Shown: positions 32,372 through 43,894, counted from the stretch's first letter. The stretch: DNA of 64,000 nucleotides from Ciborinia camelliae (GCA_025890175.1 JANPYM010000005.1:525779-589778), one strand, 5' to 3'. The notes: a model not told the origin generated them from the sequence alone. Numbers and translations are program-made.

Positions 32372-33952
32372 ATGGGTTCCTCTGAAAGGCGACGTAAAAG
32401 AAACCTTGAGCGTCTCTCAACTTTGCAAAATACTTTGCCAAATCCTACCTTACCCAACTTCTTTTGGGGAACAGTCTCTTCCGCCTTCTACTATATTACT
32501 GGTAACAAAATCCCTAAGTCTATCTCAACTTTGCCAAATTTTACCTTACCCAACTTCTTTTGGGAAGCAGTCTCTTCCACCTTCTACTATATCACTGAGT
32601 TGAAACGCCGGATCCTCTCCATCAAAGAGATCGGCATTACTAAACCTTTCATCTCGGGCAAAACTATAGTCTCTGAGTTTAAAGACGAAATCCTCCCCAC
32701 CGTGATCCTCGTCATTACTGAACTCTTCACCTTGGGCAAAACTATAGTCTCTCAACTCAAACGCTGGATCTCCTTCACCGTGATCCTCGTCATTAGGGAG
32801 CTCGTCATCTTCAGCAAAACTATGCTCCTTGCATGCAAACGCTGGAAACACTCTGTCATCATCATCGTTACTATCTCACTTTTCACCTTGCGCAAAACTG
32901 TACTCCCTGAATTCAAACGCCAGATCCTCCCCACCTGTCAAGATATCTCTTCCATAACATCTGTGGGCCTGGCATATGGCACATCAAGTGGTAGATGGGC
33001 GTGGGCGGCAGCCGTTCTTAACTGGGGCAGGCTCGTGTCAGTTGTATGCCACTTATGGATGGCAGCTCTTCGAGGGGGCGAATGGATAGCAACAATTGTT
33101 CTTGAATTGGGCACATGGGCAGCAAGAGAAACTGTTTTGTATGGCACATCAAGTGGTAGATGGGCGTGGGCGGCAGCCGTTCTTAATTGGGGCAGGCTCG
33201 TGTCAGTTGTATGCCACTTATGGATGGCAGCTCTTCGAGGGGGCGAATGGATAGCAACAATTGTTCTTGAATTGGGCACATGGGCAGCAAGAGAAACTGT
33301 TTTGTATGGCATATCAAGTTGTGTATGGGCGACAGGAAAATTCCTTGAGAGTTACCAACACATGGTAGCAAATTCTTCTAGCATTGTCCTAGTTCTTGCT
33401 GGAATTTGCATAGCTGGAGCAATAAATCTGAACTGGGGCCCGCGTATGTTAGGAAGAATTGTCGTATTTGTATGGCTGGCACTTGGATACTTGGAATGGT
33501 GGCAACAAATCTCTCTTGCTATGAACTATGGTATGGAAGCCCGATTTTTTATGTTTATCTCTAACATCCAAAATGCACGATCCGAAACTTGGCAACGGAT
33601 AGAGACCGTTTTTTATATGCTTATCTCCAACATCCAAAACGCACAATCCAAAATCTTTCAACGGGAACCGCGGATATCAGGAATTGTTGTATGTGGTATA
33701 TCATCGGTGGCAACGATTAAATACCTGGAACGCTGGCCACAAATCCTTCTCGTTCTGAACTATGGCATGGTAGATTTTTTTTATATGTCTTCCTATAACA
33801 ACCGAAATGCACAATCCAAAACTTGGGAATGGATTGGGGCAGTCTTCTTGAGTTTATTTTTTTGCCGGAGTGTCATTGATAATATTGCCGTTTCCATATC
33901 GAAAAACTTTAACAACCGGACCCGAGAAAATGAATCTTTTCATCGGTACTAA
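32372..33952 (+). CDS. Repeat-built multi-pass membrane ORF
   Basis: A 526-codon frame opening with a basic head (MGSSERRRKRNLERL). It is made almost wholly of internal repeats: STLPNFTLPNFFWEAVSSTF-type units (two, near residues 17-75); KTIVSEFKDEILPTVILVI-type units (about four, residues ~90-190); and a 55-residue unit YGTSSGRWAWAAAVLNWGRL... occurring twice almost identically, then a third diverged time. Further repeats with FISNIQNAxS follow. Many stretches are long enough and hydrophobic enough for membrane helices (VILVI, ICIAGAI, IVVFVWLALGYL). No known transporter or channel motif is seen. The frame survives exact 165-bp duplications, which argues for coding or very recent origin. It could be a young lineage-specific gene; expression is unproven. 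Confidence 0.6.
   Translation: MGSSERRRKRNLERLSTLQNTLPNPTLPNFFWGTVSSAFYYITGNKIPKSISTLPNFTLPNFFWEAVSSTFYYITELKRRILSIKEIGITKPFISGKTIVSEFKDEILPTVILVITELFTLGKTIVSQLKRWISFTVILVIRELVIFSKTMLLACKRWKHSVIIIVTISLFTLRKTVLPEFKRQILPTCQDISSITSVGLAYGTSSGRWAWAAAVLNWGRLVSVVCHLWMAALRGGEWIATIVLELGTWAARETVLYGTSSGRWAWAAAVLNWGRLVSVVCHLWMAALRGGEWIATIVLELGTWAARETVLYGISSCVWATGKFLESYQHMVANSSSIVLVLAGICIAGAINLNWGPRMLGRIVVFVWLALGYLEWWQQISLAMNYGMEARFFMFISNIQNARSETWQRIETVFYMLISNIQNAQSKIFQREPRISGIVVCGISSVATIKYLERWPQILLVLNYGMVDFFYMSSYNNRNAQSKTWEWIGAVFLSLFFCRSVIDNIAVSISKNFNNRTRENESFHRY
32978..33472. repeat. 165-bp direct repeats inside the membrane ORF
   Basis: Copies start at 32978 and 33143 with GGCACATCAAGTGGTAGATG and differ at only about one base that I can find (AACTGGGG versus AATTGGGG). 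A third, much diverged unit starts at 33308 (GGCATATCAAGTTGTGTATG), again exactly 165 bases on. A length of 165 equals 55 codons, so the frame is preserved. Confidence 0.9.
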
Positions 33953-34631
33953 GATTCAATCAATCTTATAAATAGCAATAAAGAAAAAAACCAGCGTTAA
34001 ATATTTCTACAAATATATCTTTGGACTGCTATCTGTGCTATGTGATAATTGAGTGAGTTAATCAAAGGGGATAGGGTCGTTTAGAGAATGTAGACGCTCT
34101 CCCTCTTTCCCCTCCCTCCCCTTCACGCCAGTTTTCCTCCTACATACCCACGCACACTCACACAAAATAATAACCGATTCCATACAAAAGCACCTATGAT
34201 AAATTATAAAGAGCGCCACTTGAAACTTCAAGCTTTCGAAGTTTTTCTGGAGTATAATTCCATGCTATGGGGGTTTAACCTAGCGGTTCTCTGTTGATAC
34301 CTGGGTGTACGGACTTATAAAATATCATCTAGTACTCAAGTATCCAATTTAGATATAGGTAGGTAGTGGCATTCTCACAATACTCGTGCTGATTTATGAA
34401 TATACACCTTTTACTAGACAGGTATTCAAGACAGATGAAAGAAGAAATGGAACCATATAATTTGAATAAGATCGATCGATCAATTGAAAATTGTAAAGTA
34501 TTTAGGTATTTGATAAATCTGTGAATTAGATAGAACCTTATGAACGCACCCTCAAATATTTTCCCTTCCATTCATTCGCCAATTATAGCCATAAAAATCG
34601 CCACAAGACATCGCATAATTATCCCAACTAC
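33953..34631. other. Intergenic, convergent 3' ends
   Basis: AT-rich DNA between the membrane ORF and the beta-glucosidase gene. No further structure noticed. Confidence 0.5.
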
Positions 34632-37600
34632 CTAGTATCCTTGTTGCAGAGTCCCACTCAGCACCAAATTCCTGCTCGAACTGCCCACAAATACCTTCTT
34701 GGGGTAGGGACTAATAACCCAATTCTGGGTCACTGGATCCCAATTACTGATATCACGTCGGGTAATTCCATAGGTGAATGTATCAGTCTGGTGGGGTTCG
34801 AGCTGCATGTCATCGAATGCTCGCAGGACAACTTTGGGATCCTTAGGGCCGCCGAGGGATATGTACTAGTGGTTTTGTTAGTATGCTAGCTCAAGATCTA
34901 TAATAGAAAGAGTGTATAGAGATGGAGTTGGGTTTGGAACTTACAAGTTGAGGAATTTCCGTTCCAGCCACCTTGCCCGTGTTGGTGATCTTAGCAGAAA
35001 CAGTGTAAAGCACCTCATACAACCCTGGATTTCCACCTGGTTCACCACCAGCTGCAAGAAGTGGTTGTGGTGTGCTATCCTTTGAATGCGGAGGGGTTAC
35101 GATACTTCCATTTGTAACTAATGGGCCATCAAGATATGGGTATACATAAAGAGGGACTTTATGGAATCCTGGTGGGAATTGTGCCGCCGATGCATTATAA
35201 TTGATTTTGCCGAATGTTGGGGCCGATGATGTTTGTCCCTTCGTCGCTGTGTAAGGAGCGGCGAATTTTCGTTGGATGTGGAGGTTGGAGTATGAGAATG
35301 TGGTGTATGAGAGGCCGAAACCAAATTCATAAGATGGCTCAATATTTGCAGCATCGAAGTGACGGTAGTCGATAAACACACCTTCATCGATATTCAATTG
35401 TGGATCTTTAGAGGTGAGGTTGTACATGACATCTGCTCCATAATCTTCGCGAGACTTTCCCCACGTGAAGACGGACTTTGCTTGTGGGTTTACTTTGCCA
35501 TACAAGACGTCTGTGAGTGAGTTTCCGGATTCTTGACCAGGTAGACCGGCCCAAACTATGGCAGTGACATTGGGATGTTTCTTATATGCTTCAATTATGA
35601 CGGGCCCGATGGTGTGAAGGACAACGATTGTGTTTGGGTTGATGGATGCAACATAGTTAATGAGAGCATCTCCATTGCCCCACAAAGTCAAGTTGTTTCT
35701 GTCTCCTTGATTTTCATCAACGGCGATGTAAGCTTCTCCGCCGTTTGCATTCGCGAATACTATTGCCGCAGAAGCTCCTTTAGCTGCTGCCTCGACAGCA
35801 GCGAAATCGAAATTGTTGCTGACATTCTTGACAGATGTATGATCTTTTGCAGCTTGTGCTTTTAATGCTGTAACAGGAGAGATCAGGTAGGGAAAGTTTG
35901 CAGTACCAGAACCCCAGCCCTATAATATTTAACAGTGGTTAGCAAGTTTCGTGGATGGTTGAAGGGTGACACGTACCATTGCAAGTGTGCCAATATTGCA
36001 ACCACGATCCCCGCATGCATTTGGACCATCAGGATTATCATGAGCATCTTCTCCAATAATAGCTATGCTCTTTGGACTCTTCAATGGCAATGCGCCTTTC
36101 GTATTCTTTAATAGAACGGTTGACTTAGCACCAATTTCGCGGATAAGTGTGGCATGATTATCTTGAACATTGACATGCTCATTTATTTGAGTAAAGTCCT
36201 CCCCTGGCAGTGGATGTTGAAAGCCATATGTACTAAGGTTCCAAGAATTGAAGTTGACTGGAACCTTAGCTGTATCTCTTCCGACCTTGTAATATGCTGA
36301 CATGATTCGAACAACCATATCATCAAGTCGCCATTGAGGAATGGTGCCGTTAAGGACAGCATTCGTAAGCCAGGTGCCCCAATATGTGTCACCTGATGCG
36401 AGGTGTTGGTCTCCAGCCATGGTCATGCTAAAGTAAAGTCAGCTCAAATTATGCTGCCGAAAAATTGGAAATCTTACTCCAATCCAGCCAATGCACTAGC
36501 AACTCCAGAATGTTGTGCCCACCAATCGCTCACGACTATCAATTGAAGTTAGCTCACAACTACACAAATATGTCGAATTACATACCAAAACCTTGAAAGT
36601 CTAATTCATTCTTCAACAAATAATTGAGAGTCCAACTATTTTCAGACCCATAAGTTTGGTTAATTCGGTTGTATGAGCACATAACGGCACCGGCTCCTGC
36701 TCGAACAGCATCTGCGAATGGCCTATGCAATGATTAGCCAACTTCGAAGACAAAGGATCTGCTACGAACCATAAGTAGAGTTCGTGCATGGTCTTGTCAT
36801 CCAAGTTTGCAGAGTATGCAGCATTGTCAGACCCCGGTTCTCTGAAATGCTCTTGTTCATTCATGATAAAATGTTTTGCGCAAGCGATGACTCCGGCAGC
36901 CTCTATAACAGCGAAGTAGTTAGCAATTATGTCAATGGAAAGTTTTCGGGAGTAAAAGAAATGCAATTCCTGAATTGCAATGTGAACGGAGACAAAAAGA
37001 GAAAAGAGAAATTGAGATGGAGTTGAATATAATGGGAAATGAATGGTTGATCTTACGGATTCCTTCAACTGTTGCAGCCATACTGACTCCTGTCAAAACG
37101 GGATCTGGACTGAATCCTTCCCAATTTCTTCCACCCGCTGGAGCCCTTCCAATTGGACCTAGTTCAAGTTAATAACACTCAGTGAATCGATTTTGGACAG
37201 CTAAATACCTGCTACAGGGCCCAATTGGACGTCGATGCCTTTCCCTCGATGCTCCTTTCCCATAGCATTACCTCGAGCATTCATCAGATCATAACTCCAT
37301 GTTGCGGCAGCATTCATTCCAGAAGGAAAAGCAGAATTATAATCGGCTAATTGGCATTGGTCAGTTATGATAAAGGCTGTTCTTCACAACAGAACTTACT
37401 GAATCGAATACCAAGAGGAGAATCTTGTAGGCATAGTCCCGGAAAGTTAAGTCGTGGAATTGTGCCAGTGTTTCCCACACAAGCTTCACCTTCCCAACCA
37501 ACACCGGTGGTTAGGTTGACTTTCTCAAGAACCGTGAGCTGGCTAACGAATTTCTTTGCTTTGGCATATGCATCTGCCCAATCGCCTTTACCATTCATCC

Positions 37601-37709
37601 ATGGAGATGGATAACTGGGAGGGGAAGAGTCTCCATCATGTTGAGCAGATGTAGAACCCGCAAAGATTGCAATAGATGCAATTGATGCTATTGACAAGAA
37701 AGACCTCAT
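34632..37709 (-). CDS. Secreted GH3 beta-glucosidase, nine exons
   Basis: Minus-strand exons: 37709-37400, 37346-37209, 37158-37057, 36902-36770, 36722-36586, 36535-36478, 36427-35977, 35919-34945, 34865-34632; the sum is 846 codons including stop (845 residues), usual for fungal GH3 enzymes. A signal peptide is clear ([20 protein letters not shown], cleavage near SA-Q). The GH3 N-domain shows [16 protein letters not shown] and the nucleophile motif [11 protein letters not shown] (Asp at ~277). The C-domain has [15 protein letters not shown] and [17 protein letters not shown], and a fibronectin-III-like end ([20 protein letters not shown]). The family releases glucose from cellobiose and other beta-glucosides outside the cell. 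The last intron has a consensus TACTAAC branch. Start at 37709 places the signal peptide at the N-terminus; an upstream in-frame extension lacks ATG. Confidence 0.93.
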
Positions 37710-39942
37710 TTTGATAGCAATTGCTCGAGAGCTTTCTGGGAAGGAAAGAACAGAAGTAATCGACAATAGAGTTTCTTGTCTCAGGGGAAATAGCGGGGGT
37801 TTTGTATCAATTGTGAGGATAATAAAAGTTACCTTGGAAGTGAATCACATCATAAGTGGACTTTCATGCATGGCTGGGCAAAAGTTAAGGTTACTCAGGG
37901 TAACCCGGGGTGGAAAATCATTCACCATTCAGTATTGAATGGCTATAGGATGAAGAGTGGTACTGTAATTTCACACGGCATCATGCATATAGCCATATAG
38001 CTCAGGTTACCTAAGACCAGCTATACGGAATAGCTTCATCTAGATGCATACTGCAGTCTGCAGTCTGCAGTGAAATGCTGCTTTGAACCCATGAAGTTCT
38101 TCCCCAGATTATCAGACGAAATAAAAATTTCTTTGCATATAACCGGTCCCGATAGCGGGACCCAAAAGTCCGGGGTTGCTGGGATTGCTGGGGTCTCGCT
38201 TCGAAGCCTCGGAGGCTAGCTTCGGAGGCTAGGAGTGACTTTGTTCCTGTCCATCGTTTGAATTGGTTCAAGGGATGAACAACTCCGGGATTGCACCAAC
38301 GGGATCAATGGAATCGACTTGCAGTACAATCGGTCCGAGAATATGACCGATGAATACTTTGGATGAGTTGTTAACTTGTCATCATCTCATCTTTTCAAGG
38401 TATCAATCATGTCATGGTTCCGAATAGTTACTCAATTTCCCCTCACTTGGCGGTTAGGCGGGGTATTGATAGTCATTTGTATTTGTGCATCCAATACATG
38501 AGCATAAGTAGTTGTCAGCCTAGCAGGGTATGTATCGGGTAAAGAAACGGTGGTACAGTTGGTCATTTTATTTGATTCCGCATTAAGTATACTTGTGACC
38601 AGCTGGCAGCTGCATTGAATCACGAGAAATCGAGGCGACAAGATATTCTTCTTACCGTTGACGGCGTTGAGGCCAAGAATGAGAACGGCGCATTGGGCTT
38701 CGGGAAATATCCATGAAATAAGATGACAGAGTATGAACCGGTATTCAGCCGATTCCACGTTGATGGAAATTGGAAGCACGTGAAGTACGCCAAAAAGTAG
38801 CATGCCAATCCATATTCGTCCCGTCCATTAAAGCTGGAGCTCGGAACATCATTAAGGTTAGGTTACGTTGTAACTTGTAACTTGACGGATGTAGAGACTT
38901 ATTAACAATATGATGTGTCTTATAAAGCCAGGAGAGGTTTTTAGTAAAGAAATTAGACTATATATTCTGTTTAGCTTTTGCTATTTATTAAAAGGATTTG
39001 CCTTCTGAAATTGAACTAGAATATTTTAAGATCGAAAGGAGTACGTGAAACTTAATCTATTTGAAAATAATGACATTTTACCTTTTAATAAGATTTATTA
39101 ACTGTTGATAGCTACTGTCTATAGAGTAGCTTGAAACTGTAATAATTTATTCATTGCATTTTTGAAGTATTGGCCTAGTTTATTTCCTTACTAACGATCT
39201 TTATATTGAATTTAATAATTTGTATGTACTTAAAGACCCAACCCCATAACAAATCATATGAGAAATGGTACTCTGCGGCGTTTGTGTTTCCAGAGTTGGG
39301 ATGAAATTTGAGTCGAAGTTTTTCGCTTAGTAATGAAATGAAGGGTAAAAGATGCTCCCGATTTTCAATATTTCATTATATAATATATTCGTATTATTTC
39401 CAAAAGAAATTTGTCTCATTGGAAAGGTACATATTGACATCATAATCATATCAATTTATCGACTACCAACCTTACTATCGTAGATGAGATCATCAAGTGA
39501 AGTTGAAAAACTTTTGAAGTTCTTCATTTTGAAGTTCATTGTGGGACAGGTAAGCTATACCTAATATGGAAATTGACCTACAACCATAATGAACAATGGT
39601 TGAACAATAAACTTTACAGCTTGGGAGTTTTCAGGAATCATACCGAGAACTTGTTCGGTCTCTGGCTAATATCAAGATGACAACAGCTACGCCTTCGAAA
39701 GAACAAAAGATCGCCTCGTAGTTGATTGGCGGACATACACCCGGGTGATCAGACGTCCTGGCTGGCTTGTACTAATAAGTACATGCGCACTGCGGAGAAC
39801 CCCCCCCACCGGATGTAACCTAACTCATGCAAGTGCATATACAACGGGCCAAGAAGACAAGGAAAACTCTTCACACCCTAGCTCGCATCCCAACAATATA
39901 GGATCAAATTGGGCCTCCATCAGCATCTAAAATCAATAATAA
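37710..39942. other. 2.2-kb intergenic region
   Basis: Promoter of the beta-glucosidase gene at its left end. Small repeats are present: TCTGCAG trimer near 38049-38070, a GGTCCCG/CGGGACC hairpin at 38145-38162, and a GCTTCGGAGGCTAG-like duplication near 38198-38232. No gene recognised; the right half is very AT-rich. Confidence 0.5.
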
Positions 39943-40053
39943 GTCTTCGTGGCTCAGTTGGTTAGAGCGTTGGTCTCATATTCCTATATGAGGTGATTGT
40001 AAACAGTCACTTTAGCCATCCAAAGGTCGTGAGTTCGAGTCTCACCGAGGACA
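39943..40053 (+). tRNA. trnM-CAU: tRNA-Met (CAU), elongator type, with intron
   Basis: Exon 1 is 39943-39980 and exon 2 is 40018-40053, giving 74 nt after splicing. Acceptor strands GTCTTCG and CGAGGAC pair with one wobble, and the D arm (GCTC/GAGC) is complete. The T arm GTGAG-TTCGAGT-CTCAC is perfect. The anticodon loop reads CTCATAA across the splice, so the anticodon is CAU after U33. The 37-nt intron sits one base 3' of the anticodon, the standard eukaryotic place. A U-U mismatch at 31-39 occurs, which I also recall from other fungal elongator tRNA-Met genes. CCA is not encoded. Confidence 0.92.
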
Positions 40054-41485
40054 ATTGATTTCTTTTTTTGATTTTATTTTTGGGATTATTTTGAATGTCT
40101 TTTTACTATTAGATGCTTGGTGGATTGGTTTTTTCTCACCTTTTGTTCCACTAATAATGATCGAAAAGATCTGACTGGCTGGCTGTGAATGGTAGGGTAA
40201 CACCTATTAAAGTGAATGTATTACGGGTGGGGATGCTGGAAATTTACGTATATTTTTGTATTCATCGACAAGCGAAAGAGATCAAAGCAAACCTGGGAAG
40301 TATTGTGTTACGGTAGGCAGTTTTGTGGTAATTAATACTCGGGTGAATAGGCAATTGTTCAAATCTTTTCCTTCACTTTCTAATTTTATCTACATGAACA
40401 AAAGAAGACGGAGGAATTATCGCATAATAACAAAGATTCCTTTGTTGGGACTCCGAACTACTTCTTGACCTCACATCGAACGAACTCCCCACCACTTGTT
40501 CACGCCCCCCTCCGACACACACTCCTTCTTCTTTCCTTATCCAATTCCTAACAGTCAAAATATCTGGATAATGAAAAGTGGAATGGCATTCATGACTCTA
40601 AATAATGATCATTCCAGAGCTTCCTTAAGTTATCCGTACTTACTTCGAACCAACTATTCGAATATTCATCGCGATAGAAGGAATTCCAATTTTATCTTTG
40701 ACCACTCGTACTCCCCCAAATATTAAGCCCCGCATAAGCTATTCGAGTGTTTTGGTACAGCAAGAAGCTTAGGAGTTTACCTAGAACTTATATCGCGATA
40801 TCCAACCATCGGGATTCATGTAATAATGGCAAATACAGAATATATCTGAGCCAGGAGGGTGAGAAAATTCTTCACTGGAATCGATACCTCCGAGTGCAAA
40901 TCCTGGATATCTTTAAGTTGTGCGTATCATTTAGCCCATCACGGGAGGTTTGGTCTAGAGGTTTTGTTGTATATCTGGAGTTGGGGAGAAGTATTCCCCA
41001 TGCTTTGGGGTCTATTGATTCTTGGACCTTATTCTTGAATCTTTTGTTGCATGTCTGAGTTGGCGAGAAGTGAATTCTGAGTTCGCGGCAAGAAGTTAAC
41101 CCTATGGATTTCTTTGAAAGAACTTAAGTGAGAAGTCATTTTATATGAAGAGAGAGAGGGGACTCTCTTGAAAATTCGTTATAGTGTTCACTCTGGTCAC
41201 ACCATCTTTGTGAGAATCCTAACTAAACGTGCCCTGGTAAATAATCTCTTTCTCTGCCAATTCAATTTTTCTCAATCAGTGTGGCAAAGAACGTATATCA
41301 AAAATTTTCACTTCAAAAAATCACTGTAGCATCAAAAATATTGTTTATTTTATATTAAGTTATATTATTAGATTCGCGTTTTATTATTAGATTCGCACTA
41401 ATGATGTCCCTTCAGAACGCCTTCTATCAGAACGCCTTCCTATTCGGAACATGATGTCTCTTGTACTGACCGAGTACCTCGTCCT
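40054..41485. other. 1.4-kb intergenic region
   Basis: After the tRNA terminator there are only short frames without features. A minor direct repeat (TTTTGTTGxATxTCTGxAGTT-like) occurs near 40962 and 41041. Confidence 0.5.
40063..40069 (+). terminator. RNA polymerase III terminator
   Basis: A T7 tract nine bases after the tRNA end. Confidence 0.8.
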
Positions 41486-43894
41486 CTACCGTCCTCTACC
41501 TCGAGGCGCTGGAGAACCCCGAGTAGAAGCAGTGGCGCCACCCTTCCCACCACTCTTAGCACCTCTGGTACTAGTAGTGGAAGGAGGTGACTGGGTTGTC
41601 TCTCTGTCTTCCTCAACTCTGGCCGCGAACTCCGTCACGACATTCTTCGACGGTTTCTTCTGTTTCACACTGCTCACCAAGCCACCGAAATCCATCGTGT
41701 TGATAGATTCCTGCAGCTCACCGAGACTGGCTGCTTGGATGAAGAGCACTTTACCACCGGTAAAGCCGTCTTGGAGCAGTCTGGTAAGTTGGGTGTCTCG
41801 GAACGGAATGCGTGGTGCGTTACTGCCCATGGCAATTAGCACGCCTTTCAACGCTGAGAGCTCGGCGTTAATGGCCTGTGTTTCTGACTGGCGACCAGTG
41901 ACCTCTTTGAGAGATTCGGATCCTGCAAGATCGACGAATGTGACTCCAGAGCGCGTGGTTGTGAGGGCACCAGATGGTTCGGTTCTTGTTGCCTTCACCT
42001 GGAAGGACAAGAACATGTGGGAACGTGAAGAAGTATAGTTTTTCTCCGTTTGACCAGATGTACGATTACTGTTCACGTTCTTGACCATTTCTTGGACGGA
42101 TTCGACATTGTCGAGGTCGGCTGTTTCAATCTGCATCAACTGGTCACGGACAGGCCACATGCCACCGCAATCGGTCGAGACTTTTGGCTGTTCTCGGGCT
42201 GACTTGAGTAAATCGTATACCTTCTGTTCGTATACTTCAATGCATCGGCCCTTGACGCTGAAGGATCCGTCAGATTTGGCGAGCTGAGTGAAGATTTGTT
42301 CCAATGCCTTGTCCATCATCGCACTCATGGTGTAAGTCTTGCCGGAACCGGTCTGTCCATAGGCAAGGACGGTGATGTCGTATCCCTGAAGAGCTGCCTC
42401 CAAGATCTCGCTGAGATCTTTGAAAACTGTCGGATTGTCCGCCTCCGGGGCGAAAACACGATCGAAGTTGAACTCTCTTGTCTTCCCGTAGCGGTCTTTG
42501 ACTTCCACTTTGTCATCACCGATGATTTTGATTGGCTGCTTGATGAGCGTGCCCTGTGGGGGTCGGAGTCGTAGCCACGAGCGGAAATTGCCTTTGCTTT
42601 CGATAAGTTCAAGCTGGAGTTTCCGAATGATTTTCTCCATTTCTTCGCGTTGAATGGCAGACGATTCTTTCTCGGAAGTCAGCTGAGTCTTCAACTCGAT
42701 GTTTTCTTCGCGTAGAATGGCAGACGATTCTTTCTCGGAAGTCAGCTGAGTCTTCACCTCGATGTTTTCAATGGCCAGATTGTCAAGGTCCTCTTGGAGC
42801 TTGGCGAGCTCATTTTCGTGCTGAGTTGACTGAGCGTCAAAGTCCTCTAAGCCCTCTTTAAGATGCAGGATCTCATTTGCGGACTGTTCCGTTATCTGTC
42901 TCACGGTAAGACTTTCTTGTTCGAGTTCCACTTTTGCTTCATGAAGCTCCTTTTCAAGTGCTGAGATTTTCGACTTCAGATTTCTGATCTCTTTTTGGTC
43001 CTCTGCTCTATCTTGGATCCTGATACTTTCCATCTTTTCTGCGTCAAGGGTCCCTGGACTCACAAAAGGTGCTACTGCTACGACAGCCTCTGCTGCGCAC
43101 AATTCTTGCTGGATCTCTTCAAGCTTTTTTTCTGCTGTGTGCAGTTTTCGCTTGCTTTCTTCAAGCTCCTTCTCGAGCTTTTCAATCAACTCATTTTTTC
43201 CTTCCGAATGAACAGCGAGTTTTCTATTGTTTTCCTGCATGGCAATGGTCGTTGCCATGTCACCTGCAAGTCTCCCTTGCAATTCAACTAATAGCGCAGC
43301 TTGGATCCTCAAATTGGCTTTAGCTTCATTGGCCTCGGCGGTCCTCTGGTCAATGACCGTTGTCAGGGATTGATTGTTCGCAATATATTTGTCACTTGCT
43401 TCACCCAAATTTCTGATGATTTCATCTTGATTTTCCAATTTGAACGCCAACCTTTCGAGATCTTTTGTGAAGTCTTGTGGTACATCTATTGTAGATGCCC
43501 GTGGTCTGAATACGTCGAGAAGCCCCGATGGGCGGCTTAACGGCGTCATGGCCTTCTTGATGTTCTCAAAAGTATGCAAATTCCTGTCCTGTCGTACTTG
43601 AGCTAACACCAACGATCGTATCATCGCTTGTTGACTTTCCTTACTCGCGGAAACTTCAATGTTCTGCATGTTCAACCCAGATTCGGGCTCGGGGTTGTTC
43701 CAGGGATTGGGCTCCATGTTTAGCGGGATTGGGTTTTGCTCTTCCAAATTTGGCTTCGTAGGCTCAGTCTTTGCGGGCTCAGTCTTGATGGACTTAGCCT
43801 TGGTGGTGGGCTTACCAATTTTGGCTTCTTGCTGCCGACGAGCGGTATCGACTTGTAGGCGTTCGATAACGCTAATGTTTTTTTTCTCGGACAT
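41486..43894 (-). CDS. Diverged C-terminal-motor kinesin (kinesin-14 type)
   Basis: Single exon, 802 residues from ATG 43894. The N-terminal ~110 residues are disordered and Pro/Lys-rich, followed by a long coiled coil (~140-435). The motor lies at the C-terminal end, the hallmark of minus-end-directed kinesin-14 (Kar3/Ncd class). The junction SKGNFRSWLRLRPPQG corresponds to the conserved GNIRVFCRVRP neck-motor start. The P-loop GQTGSGKT is at ~515, switch I is SSRSH and switch II is DLAGSE, so ATP binding should be intact. Other signatures have drifted: the helix-4 region reads INAELSALKGVLIAMG and IPFRDTQLTRLLQDGFTGG in place of the usual INKSLSAL and YRxSKLTxLLQ forms. A Gly/Arg-rich tail (RGSPAPRGRGR) follows the motor. 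It may be a second, lineage-specific kinesin-14 beside the canonical one. Confidence 0.88.
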   Translation of the reverse strand: MSEKKNISVIERLQVDTARRQQEAKIGKPTTKAKSIKTEPAKTEPTKPNLEEQNPIPLNMEPNPWNNPEPESGLNMQNIEVSASKESQQAMIRSLVLAQVRQDRNLHTFENIKKAMTPLSRPSGLLDVFRPRASTIDVPQDFTKDLERLAFKLENQDEIIRNLGEASDKYIANNQSLTTVIDQRTAEANEAKANLRIQAALLVELQGRLAGDMATTIAMQENNRKLAVHSEGKNELIEKLEKELEESKRKLHTAEKKLEEIQQELCAAEAVVAVAPFVSPGTLDAEKMESIRIQDRAEDQKEIRNLKSKISALEKELHEAKVELEQESLTVRQITEQSANEILHLKEGLEDFDAQSTQHENELAKLQEDLDNLAIENIEVKTQLTSEKESSAILREENIELKTQLTSEKESSAIQREEMEKIIRKLQLELIESKGNFRSWLRLRPPQGTLIKQPIKIIGDDKVEVKDRYGKTREFNFDRVFAPEADNPTVFKDLSEILEAALQGYDITVLAYGQTGSGKTYTMSAMMDKALEQIFTQLAKSDGSFSVKGRCIEVYEQKVYDLLKSAREQPKVSTDCGGMWPVRDQLMQIETADLDNVESVQEMVKNVNSNRTSGQTEKNYTSSRSHMFLSFQVKATRTEPSGALTTTRSGVTFVDLAGSESLKEVTGRQSETQAINAELSALKGVLIAMGSNAPRIPFRDTQLTRLLQDGFTGGKVLFIQAASLGELQESINTMDFGGLVSSVKQKKPSKNVVTEFAARVEEDRETTQSPPSTTSTRGAKSGGKGGATASTRGSPAPRGRGR
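42641..42766 (-). repeat. 63-bp tandem duplication inside the kinesin coiled coil
   Basis: TTCTTCGCG occurs at 42641 and 42704, and the bases between are nearly identical. The protein shows two 21-residue units, ENIEVKTQLTSEKESSAIL and ENIELKTQLTSEKESSAIQ plus RE. Being three heptads long, the insertion keeps coiled-coil register. Confidence 0.9.
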
